The notes under the pieces are model-generated. The model was not told where the DNA came from and made no database searches. It saw only the letters and a program-made list of their open reading frames with translations. This document shows, piece after piece, positions 52,629-61,365 of a DNA stretch of 64,000 nucleotides. Numbering within the stretch: position 1 is the first letter of the stretch; each line of letters begins with the position of its first letter. The position numbers and the translations under genes were made by a program. The DNA is from Kriegella sp963975415 (GTDB taxonomy: Bacteria; Bacteroidota; Bacteroidia; Flavobacteriales; Flavobacteriaceae). Location of the stretch: positions 558,001 through 622,000 of the forward strand of contig NZ_CAXBGN010000003.1 in assembly GCF_963975415.1 (NCBI RefSeq), read 5' to 3'.

Positions 52629-54056
52629 ATGATAGAATTTGGAAGTATAATCAACGGAAAGCAAGTAAAAGGTGATGAATGGATCGATGTTTTTAATCCC
52701 TATACCAAGAAAAAGGTTGGGCGCGTTTCATCAATAAATCTAAAGGATCTCGATAAAGTTTTGAGAGATACCAAGAACACAAAAATTACACTTACCCGTT
52801 ACGAACGCTATGATATCTTGAATAAGATAGCAGATGCACTAGAGGAACGGGTCGATGAGGTAAGTAAAATGATTACGGACGAAACCGGCTTGTGTTATAA
52901 AGATACCCGTTATGAGGCTAGTAGGGTTTCTGATGTTTTGCGGTTTTCAGCTATGAAGGCGCTTGATGATGACTCGGAGGTTTTTCCTTGTGATGTATCG
53001 AAGAATGGGAAACCTAGAAGAATATATACTACAAGGGTGCCTTTGGGCCTGATTAGTGCCATTACCCCATTTAACCACCCAATGAACCAAGTGGTGCATA
53101 AAATTGCCCCGGCCATTGCTACCAATAATACAGTGGTTTTGAAGCCTTCGGAAAGAACACCCTTATCTGCATACTATTTTGCTCAATTGGCTTTAGACTG
53201 TGGGCTGCCACCTAATATGTTGAATGTGATAAACGGCGCCGATATTGATGCGACTGCAGAAATGATGACCGTGCATCCAGATATTACAATGGTTTCCTTT
53301 ACAGGAGGAAGCAGGGTAGGTAAAATTATTGCTTCGAAGGCAGGATATAAGAAACTGGTTTTAGAACTCGGGGGAAGTTCTGCTCTACTTGTGCTGGAAG
53401 ATGCCGATATCGATGAGGCTGTGGAGGTAACTATGTCGGGCACTTTTAAAAATTCGGCCCAACGCTGTACAGCTGTGCGAAGAATATTGGTACATGAAAG
53501 CATTGCAGATACCTATGCCGAACGGTTGGCAAATCGCGTCAAAGCACTCAAATATGGTGACCCCTACGATGAGAATAATGATATGGGTACCGTAATTACC
53601 GAAGCATCGGCCAAAGAAATGGAAGCACGGGTACAAGACGCCATCGATAATGGCGCTGTCTGTCTTGCGGGACATAAGAGAGAAGGGGCTTTATACGCAC
53701 CGACTGTCTTGGATCATGTGCAAAATGCCCATGAAGTTGTGGCAAAAGAGACCTTTGGTCCTGTAGCACCGATCATTCGATTTAAAACGCTTGACGAGGC
53801 CATTGAAATAGCCAACGATACGCCTTACGGCTTGTCGGGCGGTGTGGTGAGCAACCATTGGCCTTCGATCCAAAGAGTTATTACCGAGTTGGATACCGGA
53901 ACCGTCAATGTCAACGAAGCCCCGAGCTACCGATTGGAATGGACGCCCTTTGGAGGTGTAAAAGATTCCGGACTTGGTTATAAAGAAGGGGTAATCGAGA
54001 CGATGAAAGGATACACTTATGTAAAAACATATTCCCTGCCTTGGGATATCGCTTAA
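52629..54056 (+). CDS. phnY: Phosphonoacetaldehyde dehydrogenase (ALDH family)
   Basis: A 475-residue aldehyde dehydrogenase. Visible motifs are TPFNHPMNQVVHKIAPAI, FTGGSRVGK (NAD loop), the catalytic Glu in LELGGSSALL, and catalytic Cys280 in NSAQRCTAVRR, with ETFGPVAP towards the C-terminus. Within ALDHs, the position between phnA and phnW identifies it as PhnY, which oxidises phosphonoacetaldehyde to phosphonoacetate with NAD(P). Spacing to neighbours is 22 and 13 bp, so it is co-transcribed with both. Confidence 0.9.
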   Translation: MIEFGSIINGKQVKGDEWIDVFNPYTKKKVGRVSSINLKDLDKVLRDTKNTKITLTRYERYDILNKIADALEERVDEVSKMITDETGLCYKDTRYEASRVSDVLRFSAMKALDDDSEVFPCDVSKNGKPRRIYTTRVPLGLISAITPFNHPMNQVVHKIAPAIATNNTVVLKPSERTPLSAYYFAQLALDCGLPPNMLNVINGADIDATAEMMTVHPDITMVSFTGGSRVGKIIASKAGYKKLVLELGGSSALLVLEDADIDEAVEVTMSGTFKNSAQRCTAVRRILVHESIADTYAERLANRVKALKYGDPYDENNDMGTVITEASAKEMEARVQDAIDNGAVCLAGHKREGALYAPTVLDHVQNAHEVVAKETFGPVAPIIRFKTLDEAIEIANDTPYGLSGGVVSNHWPSIQRVITELDTGTVNVNEAPSYRLEWTPFGGVKDSGLGYKEGVIETMKGYTYVKTYSLPWDIA

Positions 54057-54069
54057 CGAATTAATTAGT

Positions 54070-55176
54070 ATGGAAATTAAAAGAAATGTATTATTGAATC
54101 CGGGTCCGGCTACGACGACCGATTCGGTTAAATTGGCACAAGCTGTTCCTGATATCTGTCCACGGGAAAAAGAATTTGGAGATTTGATGGGGTTTTGTGC
54201 AACCGAAATCACGAAGTTCGTTGGTGATCCTGAAACCTATGCCACCGTTCTATTTGGGGGGTCTGGCACGGCAACTGTAGAGGCAATATTGAATTCGGTA
54301 GTTCCTGAAGATGGTAAAATACTTATCATCGATAATGGTGCCTACGGGAAAAGAATGCGTCAAATAACAAGCATTTATCACATTGATACGGTTGCTTTTG
54401 AATCTTCTTCTATCGCTCCTATTGATTTAAAAGCTTTAGAAGATGCGATTGAAAAGGAAGCGGGGCTGACCCATTTGGCCATGATCCACCACGAGACTAC
54501 AACCGGTCTTTTAAACGATATTACGGCCGTAGGTAAACTTTGCAAAAAGTACGGAATTAGTTTTATCGTTGATTCAATGAGTGGTTTTGCGGCCATTCCT
54601 GTTGATATGAAGGCCATGAATATCGATTACTTGGCGGCAAGTTCGAATAAGAATATACAGGGTATGGCAGGTATTGGTTTTGCTATCTGCAATAGAAAAG
54701 TACTTGAAACAACGGCATCCATAGCACCAAGAAGCCTGTACCTGAATCTTTACGCGCAATATGCCTATTTTGAAAAGACCCATCAGACAAGGTTTACGCC
54801 TCCGGTACAGACTTTTTATGCCCTAAAACAGGCTATTTTGGAAACCCAGGAGGAAACCATAGAAAAACGGTATGAAAGATATGGTCGTTCTTGGGAAACA
54901 TTGCTTGAAGGATTGGAGAGATTAGGGTTGGAATATTTAATCGACAAGAAATACCACTCGAAAATCATCACTTCTATCATCGAACCCGATAGTGCAAAAT
55001 ACAACTTTGAGGAAATGCACGATTTCTTTTTCGAAAGAGGGTATACGATTTATCCGGGAAAGGTAAATAACTATGATACTTTTCGTATTTCTAACATCGG
55101 ACAAATAGATCATACCGACATAGAAGGCTTTCTGAAAATATTGGAGGCCTATTTAAAGCAAATAGATTTCATATAG
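54070..55176 (+). CDS. phnW: 2-aminoethylphosphonate--pyruvate transaminase
   Basis: A 368-residue class V aminotransferase. The N-terminus NVLLNPGPATTTDSVKLAQ and DICPREKEFGDLM are diagnostic of PhnW, and the PLP lysine is Lys194 in AASSNKNIQGMAGIG. It transfers the amine of 2-aminoethylphosphonate to pyruvate, giving phosphonoacetaldehyde and alanine. It sits 13 bp after phnY and 48 bp before an OPA-type permease. No phnX (phosphonatase) follows, so the route goes through PhnY/PhnA. Confidence 0.95.
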   Translation: MEIKRNVLLNPGPATTTDSVKLAQAVPDICPREKEFGDLMGFCATEITKFVGDPETYATVLFGGSGTATVEAILNSVVPEDGKILIIDNGAYGKRMRQITSIYHIDTVAFESSSIAPIDLKALEDAIEKEAGLTHLAMIHHETTTGLLNDITAVGKLCKKYGISFIVDSMSGFAAIPVDMKAMNIDYLAASSNKNIQGMAGIGFAICNRKVLETTASIAPRSLYLNLYAQYAYFEKTHQTRFTPPVQTFYALKQAILETQEETIEKRYERYGRSWETLLEGLERLGLEYLIDKKYHSKIITSIIEPDSAKYNFEEMHDFFFERGYTIYPGKVNNYDTFRISNIGQIDHTDIEGFLKILEAYLKQIDFI

Positions 55177-55224
55177 ACCATTACCGAAGATATTTGAATT
55201 TGTAAAACCAACCCAACCCTGCAT

Positions 55225-56502
55225 ATGGCATTGACAGCAGACCAACGTTCTTGGAGAAAAAGAATCTTTATTTTAACATGGCTTGCGTATGCAGGATTTT
55301 ATTTTGGAAGAAAAAACCTTTCTGTCACATGGAGTTCCATGGAAGCAGATCTGGGGCTCGATAATTCAGATTATGCGACGATTATCTTTATCTATAGTCT
55401 TGTATATACGATAGGTCAATTTTTAAATGGTTATCTGTCGGATACATTTGGTCCGCGCAAAGTAGTTTCTGTGGGCCTTTTCTTGGCCGCGATCGCCAAC
55501 TTATGTTTGGGATTCTCATTTTCTATAGGAATTATTATTTTTTTAATAGCGGCCAATGGCTATGGTCAATCAACGGGATGGAGCGGACTTATTAAGAACA
55601 TGACACCTTGGTTTCGTATCAACGAAAGGGGTATCGTTATGTCGTGGTGGTCTACTTGTTATGTTACCGGCGGGTTTTTGGCTACCGTTTTTGCGACCTA
55701 TGTTGCTTTTGATATGGATTTTCTTTCGGAACTGGGGTGGAAAAGAGGCTTTATTTTTCCTTCTTTGGTCCTTTTTGTAATCGCACTGCTGTATCTTCTC
55801 TTTACGAGGAACAATCCTGAAGAGGTAAATGTGCCCGTAATTGTTGAAGATAAATACGAGTTCAAAGGGGAATCGAAAGGGGAAAAGTTGAAAATTTTGG
55901 CATTGCTTATCAAAAATAAATCCCTTTGGATTTATTCCAGCTGTTATTTTATCTTGAAAATGACCCGCTATGCTTTCCTCTTTTGGTTGCCTATTTATCT
56001 TGAGAAGGGGTTGAATTATGAGGTTAGCGATGCCGGGTATATTTCGTCGGTATATGAATTGATAGGTTTTTTCGGGGTAATTATTGCGGGATATAGTTCT
56101 GATAAAATTTTTCGCTCTAAGCGGTTCAGTACTGTTGCTATCATGCTTTTTGCCCTAGGTTTGGCCTGTTTGGCACATCCGCATTTAGCTCCCCTGGGAA
56201 AATGGGCAACGGTATTCAGCATAGCGATGATAGGGATATTTACTTATGGCCCTGATTCTTTGATTTGTACTGCGGGATCTATGGATGTTGGTGGAAAAAA
56301 AGGGGCCGCCATGGCCGCCGGTATTATCAATGGTGTCGGGTCGATAGGGCAAATGATTTCCGGATTTGTTGTTATGGCGATCAATGTGCGCTTCGGTTGG
56401 GACAATCTTTTTAATTTTTTCGTTGTAATGGCTTTTCTTGCAGGTGGGCTGGCCGCACTGAAATGGAATCATAAAAGTATCGATAAACAGATTATAACCT
56501 AA
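55225..56502 (+). CDS. MFS permease of the organophosphate:phosphate antiporter (OPA) type
   Basis: A 425-residue, 12-segment permease of the GlpT/UhpT-like OPA family. Typical motifs are YFGRKNLSVTWSSMEADLGL near the N-terminus, YTIGQFLNGYLSDTFGPRKVV, and GYGQSTGWSGLIKNMTPWF. OPA carriers exchange glycerol phosphate, hexose phosphates or phosphoglycerate for phosphate, and some relatives import AEP or other phosphonates. Lying between phnW and the FAD oxidoreductase, it is the obvious inner-membrane carrier of the pathway. The exact ligand is unproven. Confidence 0.88.
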   Translation: MALTADQRSWRKRIFILTWLAYAGFYFGRKNLSVTWSSMEADLGLDNSDYATIIFIYSLVYTIGQFLNGYLSDTFGPRKVVSVGLFLAAIANLCLGFSFSIGIIIFLIAANGYGQSTGWSGLIKNMTPWFRINERGIVMSWWSTCYVTGGFLATVFATYVAFDMDFLSELGWKRGFIFPSLVLFVIALLYLLFTRNNPEEVNVPVIVEDKYEFKGESKGEKLKILALLIKNKSLWIYSSCYFILKMTRYAFLFWLPIYLEKGLNYEVSDAGYISSVYELIGFFGVIIAGYSSDKIFRSKRFSTVAIMLFALGLACLAHPHLAPLGKWATVFSIAMIGIFTYGPDSLICTAGSMDVGGKKGAAMAAGIINGVGSIGQMISGFVVMAINVRFGWDNLFNFFVVMAFLAGGLAALKWNHKSIDKQIIT

Positions 56503-56570
56503 AGTTTGATCCCTTATCTACAGAGGGAGCGAAACAACAAAGAACTATTTTGAATAAAAATAACGAGACC

Positions 56571-57791
56571 ATGCTGAAAGCCAACCTTGTAATCGTAGGT
56601 GGAGGTATTTTTGGCTGTGCCATAGCATATTATTACTCCCGCAACAACCCCAATAAAAAAGTTATTTTGTTGGAGCGTAATGAGCTTAATAATGCCGCAA
56701 CGAGTAGGGCAGCTGCACTCATGACGATGGTGCGATCTAAACGTTCTTATATTCCCCTGACCATAGAAACATTTAGGGTGGCCAAAGAAATGGAACGCGA
56801 GTTAGGTGAAACCCTCGATTTCAAATATTCGGGAATGATGCACGTAGCTGCAAGTGAAGCCAAAGTGAAAGAACTTGAAGAGTTGATGCAGATTGCTCGG
56901 GAGTATGATCAAGAGGCTTATTATATTTCACCCGAAGAGGCACATGAAAAAGTTCCTTGGCTTAAAACCGACGAGGCTTTGAAAATTGGATTTGTTCCCA
57001 ATGAAGCCTATTGCGACCCTTATATGCTGGGTACTTTTTTTGCCCGATGTGCCAAAAAACAGGGTGCTGAAATCCGATTGGGTGTTGAGGCCCTTGAATT
57101 GATAAGAACTGGCAATAAAATTGTCGGGGTTAAAACCTCCGAAGGAAATATACATGCCGATTGCGTTATCGATGCTGCAGGTGTATGGGCGCCCATTTTG
57201 GCCAATGACATTGGTGTCGGAATTCCGATGGCTCCGGTAAGAAGTCAATATTGGATTACGGAACGGGCCGATAGCTTTCCGCTCGATTCGCCAATGGTAT
57301 TGCTGCCCGATGCTCAGGCATATGCCCGTCCTGAAGGGGGAAGTCTTCTCTTTGGTATCCGGGAAAGTAAATCTGTGGTGGCATCGCCTAAAAATGTGCC
57401 GCGAGACATTTCTGATTTTGTTTTCAGTGATGACGAAGGCATGAATGACTTGATTGACAATGGGGAACGATTGGCACGTTTTTTTCCAGGTTTCTATGAC
57501 ATAGGTATAAAACACTATGTGGCAGGTTTCTCAGGATATACACCCGACTCTCAACTGGTTTTGGGAGATATACCGGGTGTAGAAGGATTTTTGATCGCCT
57601 CAGGATGTTGTGGGGCGGGTATTTCTGTTGCGGGCGGTGTTGGTCTGGGAATGGCCGAATTGGCAGCTGGACGGATCCCCCCTTTTGATTACTCAGAATT
57701 TAGTGTAAAAAGATTTGGAGCGGTTGACTCCTTTTCAGACGATTGGCTTGAAAAATGTGCGGCTGCACGTTCAAATAAAGTAAGTGGTTGA
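56571..57791 (+). CDS. FAD-dependent amine oxidoreductase, candidate for N-methyl-AEP/AEP oxidation
   Basis: The start at 56571 (ATG) is preferred over an in-frame TTG at 56550. The 406-residue protein has a DAO/glycine-oxidase-type fold: GGGIFG at residues 10-15 binds FAD, RAAALMTMVR is in the substrate side, and VAGFSGYTPDSQLVLGDIPGVEGFLIASGCCGAG is in the C-terminal FAD/substrate part. FAD oxidases encoded in AEP clusters oxidise N-methyl-AEP, and some AEP, straight to phosphonoacetaldehyde. Its place within the phn run argues for that role. It lacks a signal peptide. Confidence 0.8.
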   Translation: MLKANLVIVGGGIFGCAIAYYYSRNNPNKKVILLERNELNNAATSRAAALMTMVRSKRSYIPLTIETFRVAKEMERELGETLDFKYSGMMHVAASEAKVKELEELMQIAREYDQEAYYISPEEAHEKVPWLKTDEALKIGFVPNEAYCDPYMLGTFFARCAKKQGAEIRLGVEALELIRTGNKIVGVKTSEGNIHADCVIDAAGVWAPILANDIGVGIPMAPVRSQYWITERADSFPLDSPMVLLPDAQAYARPEGGSLLFGIRESKSVVASPKNVPRDISDFVFSDDEGMNDLIDNGERLARFFPGFYDIGIKHYVAGFSGYTPDSQLVLGDIPGVEGFLIASGCCGAGISVAGGVGLGMAELAAGRIPPFDYSEFSVKRFGAVDSFSDDWLEKCAAARSNKVSG

Positions 57792-57802
57792 ATAAAAAAG
57801 AA

Positions 57803-58816
57803 ATGGAGAGAAATGACAAGAAAGGACGTCGCAATTTTATGACCAAGTTCGGATTAGGTGCCGCTGCAATGGGCCTAGGCAATATTAATTCGTTTGCTTT
57901 TGCTCCGAGAGTAGGGGCCGAGGTGACAAAATCGAAACCTGTACGAATAGGTTTTATAACCGACGTGCATCATGGTTTCTGCAAAGATGGGCTGGAGCGC
58001 TTGGAAAAATTTATTGACGATGCTTCCCAACGAGAGCTAGATTTTATAATTCAAGGAGGCGATTTTTGCCATCCCACTCCCGAGGGGAAAGAGTGTATTG
58101 ATCTTTGGAATTCCTATCCCGGGGAGAAATACCATGTTTTGGGCAACCATGACATGGATAAAGGTACGAAGCAACAAGCTATCGATTTTTTCGGGATGCA
58201 AAGCAATTATTATTCCTTTGACAAAGGTGATTTTCATTTTGTGGTGATGGACGGTAATTATATTATGGAAGATGGGGAATATAAAGACTACGGCAATGCC
58301 AATTTTTATATTGAACAGCAGCGTCGAAGCTTGGTCAACCCTGAACAGATTGAATGGCTGAAGGAAGATTTGGCTAAAACCGACAAACAGTGTATTATTA
58401 TATCGCATCAGGCTTTTGATGAAATTTGGGACGGTTGGTCTTCACCAAGCAGGTTTGCCGTACGTAAAGTAATCGATGACGCTAACAATCGTACAGACTT
58501 TCAAAAGGTAATCGCCTGTTTTTGTGGTCATCACCATGTTGATGATCATAGTTTTATCAATAACGTTCATTACTTTCAAATGAACAGCGCATCGTATTTT
58601 TATGTAGGATCGGGGTACGGTTCCGACGATAGCAGGGCCATGTATGAAGATTCGCTTTTCGCATATTTGACTTTGGATCCTACCGGTTCGATTCATATAG
58701 AAGGAAAGGAAAGCAAATTTGTACGCCCGACCCCATTAGAGAAAAACCATCCTGATGCACCAAGGCTTTCTGCTTCGATAAGTAGTAGAATAGCACAATT
58801 TTCACCATTAAAATAA
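57803..58816 (+). CDS. Tat-exported metallophosphoesterase
   Basis: The start at 57803 gives a twin-arginine signal (GRRNFMTKFGLGAAAM); an in-frame TTG at 57788 overlaps the previous stop. The 337-residue protein has the metallophosphoesterase motifs FITDVHHG, QGGDFCHP, LGNHDMD and CGHHHVDDH. It should hydrolyse phosphomonoesters or diesters in the periplasm with a di-metal centre. It follows the FAD oxidoreductase by 11 bp. Its substrate may be an AEP ester or glycerophosphodiester. Confidence 0.85.
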   Translation: MERNDKKGRRNFMTKFGLGAAAMGLGNINSFAFAPRVGAEVTKSKPVRIGFITDVHHGFCKDGLERLEKFIDDASQRELDFIIQGGDFCHPTPEGKECIDLWNSYPGEKYHVLGNHDMDKGTKQQAIDFFGMQSNYYSFDKGDFHFVVMDGNYIMEDGEYKDYGNANFYIEQQRRSLVNPEQIEWLKEDLAKTDKQCIIISHQAFDEIWDGWSSPSRFAVRKVIDDANNRTDFQKVIACFCGHHHVDDHSFINNVHYFQMNSASYFYVGSGYGSDDSRAMYEDSLFAYLTLDPTGSIHIEGKESKFVRPTPLEKNHPDAPRLSASISSRIAQFSPLK

Positions 58817-58830
58817 TTGAAAATTTCAAT

Positions 58831-60429
58831 ATGAATCTAACTAGAGTATTTGTTGTTTTCGCGTTACTTGCGTTTTTGAATTCATCCAATGCGCAGGACC
58901 CCAACTTTTATTTGAGTTTTGACTCCGACGTTTTTAAAGAGAACATCGTTTCAAAAGAAGATGCCGTTTATATGGTCGATCTTCAACAATCGCAATTCAC
59001 GGAAGGTCTAATAGGTAAAGCACTGGATCTCTCGGCAAATGCGGCATTGAGACGACCCATAAAATTGGAAGAAGGTGAATTACCGAATTTTGATTCACAG
59101 ACCTCTTTTTCGATACAGATTTGGGTCAAAACTTTGCCAGCTGCCAAAATGGGAACGCCGATTATGGGCAATAAAAAGGCAGATGAAACCTCCGCTATTG
59201 GTTGGCAGATTTATACGCAGGATAATGGTGCGTGGGCGTTGCAATTAAACGACGGGAAAAGTAGCCATAGCTATAAGCCAACGGCAGAAAGACAAAGTGT
59301 GAACGACGGGGAATGGCATCAAATCGTCGTTACGGTACAACGGGAAAAACAAGAAATTTGGTTGTACTTTGATGGGGAAAATGTAGCCATTTACAATACC
59401 CCTGGTTTGGGCAACCTAGAAACTGAACTGTCGACTGTTATAGGCGGATCTGACGAAAAATGGGAATATGGTTCCTATGGACAATGGAACGCTTTTAACG
59501 GATTTATTGATGAGGTAAAGGTCTGGAATAGGTCACTGGCACCTACGGAGGTGAATAGCCTATATAGCCAATTTTATCCAAATACAGAAAATGAGATAGT
59601 AAAGTACGATCCAAAACATTTGAAAGTATTGACTTGGAACATTTGGCATGGCGGGCATCGGTATGGTAAAGAAGTCGGTGTAGCACGTGTAATCGAAACG
59701 ATAAAATCAACCAATGCCGATATTGTGGGACTTATTGAAACTTATGGGTCTGGAGAGCTAATCGCAGATGCTTTGGGCTATCATTTTTATTTGATCAGTT
59801 CGAACTTGTCCATAATGAGCCGGTATCCTATTTCGGAGACCATAAAAGCTTTTAAACCTTTCAACTTTGGTGGGGCAAAATTAAAAATCGGTGCAACAAA
59901 AGAATTAATTTTCTTCGATACATGGCTTCATTATCTGCCCGATTACAGTGTTAGTATCATTAAAGAGAATAAAAGTGCAAAAGAATTGATAGCCGATGAG
60001 TCGGCCACACGTCATTCGGAAATCAAACAAATATTAAAGGAAATCAAGCCTTTTTTGAAGAATGATAAAACCGCACCCGTAATTATGGTGGGTGATTTTA
60101 ATATGGGTTCCCATTTAGATTGGGTGGAGCGAACAAAATCCATTCATTATAATAAAAGTGTAGCCTGGCCCGAAAGCAAAGAAATGATGAAATCGGGCTT
60201 TATAGATAGTTATCGAGAATTGCATATCGACCCATTGCTAGACCCTGGGTTCACTTGGACTCCGCGGGCGGCCACGTCGTCAGATAAGTACGGATTGCGT
60301 GACAGAATTGATTATATCTATTACAAGGGGGACTCACTAAGTGCGATTGAATCAAAGGTTATCGATTATCACCCCATAATGTTTCCTTCCGATCATGCCG
60401 CCGTACTAACTGTTTTTCAACTAAATTAA
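58831..60429 (+). CDS. Secreted LamG plus EEP-family phosphoesterase
   Basis: A 532-residue protein with a signal peptide ending near SSNAQD. A LamG domain occupies about 25-245 (TSFSIQIWVKTL, DGEWHQIVVTV, FIDEVKVWNRSL). An endonuclease/exonuclease/phosphatase domain follows from about 265: LTWNIWHGG, GLIETYG, VGDFNMG and SDHAAVL hold the metal and catalytic residues. EEP enzymes include neutral sphingomyelinases and phosphatases; the LamG may dock it on lipid or glycan. Within the phosphonate cluster, release of AEP headgroups is the most attractive role, but DNase activity cannot be excluded. Confidence 0.82.
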   Translation: MNLTRVFVVFALLAFLNSSNAQDPNFYLSFDSDVFKENIVSKEDAVYMVDLQQSQFTEGLIGKALDLSANAALRRPIKLEEGELPNFDSQTSFSIQIWVKTLPAAKMGTPIMGNKKADETSAIGWQIYTQDNGAWALQLNDGKSSHSYKPTAERQSVNDGEWHQIVVTVQREKQEIWLYFDGENVAIYNTPGLGNLETELSTVIGGSDEKWEYGSYGQWNAFNGFIDEVKVWNRSLAPTEVNSLYSQFYPNTENEIVKYDPKHLKVLTWNIWHGGHRYGKEVGVARVIETIKSTNADIVGLIETYGSGELIADALGYHFYLISSNLSIMSRYPISETIKAFKPFNFGGAKLKIGATKELIFFDTWLHYLPDYSVSIIKENKSAKELIADESATRHSEIKQILKEIKPFLKNDKTAPVIMVGDFNMGSHLDWVERTKSIHYNKSVAWPESKEMMKSGFIDSYRELHIDPLLDPGFTWTPRAATSSDKYGLRDRIDYIYYKGDSLSAIESKVIDYHPIMFPSDHAAVLTVFQLN

Positions 60430-60437
60430 TACTTGCC

Positions 60438-61316
60438 ATGAAAGGTTTGTGGTTTTTTTTATGGGGAGGCTTTCTTTTTTTGAACACTTCATTTTGTCAA
60501 AATACGGCTAATGAGTTTTCTGTTATTTCCTATAATGTCTGGAATGGTTTTGAAAGTCAAGTGGCACGTCGTGATACATTTGTACAATGGGCTATTCGTC
60601 AAGATGTAGATGTGATCGCTTTCCAAGAGCTGAACGGATATACCCAAGATTCCCTTGAGAAACTGGCAAGAAAGTGGGGGCATCCTTATGCAGCGATCGC
60701 TAAAGAAAATGGATATCCGGTCGGAATTTCTTCCAAGCATCCAATTACAAATATTCACCGGCTTATGGAAGGTATGCATCATGGAGGTCTGTATGCCGAG
60801 ATAAATGGAATTAATTTTTTCGTTGCCCATTTTTCACCATTAAGTAGCTCAAAAAGGTTGGTAGAAGCTAAAGCCGTTATAGCACTGTTGGAGCAAAAAA
60901 ATAAACTAAGGGAACGGACTATAATCTTGGGCGATTTTAATGCTTTTTCTGCTCACGATAGTTTATTCTACAAAAGTACCGGCTTGAGGGAGAGAATGTA
61001 TCTTAAACAGAAAGAAAACCCGAAGCTTCGAAATCTTAATCATAGCAATAAAATTGACTATCAAGTCATAGATTCTTTTCTTGAAAAAGGATTTTTTGAT
61101 AGTTTCTCGTTGTATCATAAAGAATTTGACTCCAGTTTTCCTACCAAGGTGTTTCCCTCGGTTTCACCTGATGATTATGTAAAAATTGATCATATGTTGC
61201 TTTCAAAAAAAATGAAAAGAGCTTCTGTTGATGTCGTCTTGATTAAAGATTCGGTTACCGATACTTTATCCGATCATTACCCGCTTAAGACTATTTTTAA
61301 GCGCAAAAAACAATGA
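60438..61316 (+). CDS. Secreted EEP-family phosphoesterase (sphingomyelinase-like fold)
   Basis: A 292-residue exported protein (signal ends NTSFCQN). Catalytic motifs are SVISYNVWNG, FQELNGY (metal Glu), HFSP, LGDFNAFSAHD and SDHYPLK, as in neutral sphingomyelinases and other EEP enzymes. It lies 8 bp after the LamG-EEP gene, so the two are probably translated from one message and act on related substrates. A phospholipase-C-like cut of a phosphonosphingolipid would release AEP; this is inference. Confidence 0.83.
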   Translation: MKGLWFFLWGGFLFLNTSFCQNTANEFSVISYNVWNGFESQVARRDTFVQWAIRQDVDVIAFQELNGYTQDSLEKLARKWGHPYAAIAKENGYPVGISSKHPITNIHRLMEGMHHGGLYAEINGINFFVAHFSPLSSSKRLVEAKAVIALLEQKNKLRERTIILGDFNAFSAHDSLFYKSTGLRERMYLKQKENPKLRNLNHSNKIDYQVIDSFLEKGFFDSFSLYHKEFDSSFPTKVFPSVSPDDYVKIDHMLLSKKMKRASVDVVLIKDSVTDTLSDHYPLKTIFKRKKQ

Positions 61317-61365
61317 ATGGGAAATGGCCTGAACGAATAATAACTCCATTACAGAATTGTAAATT

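Noticed and set aside
49962..57791. Full C-P lyase or phosphonatase (phnX) genes
   Set aside because: I looked for PhnGHIJKLM and PhnX-like sequence and saw none; the released phosphate must come from PhnA.
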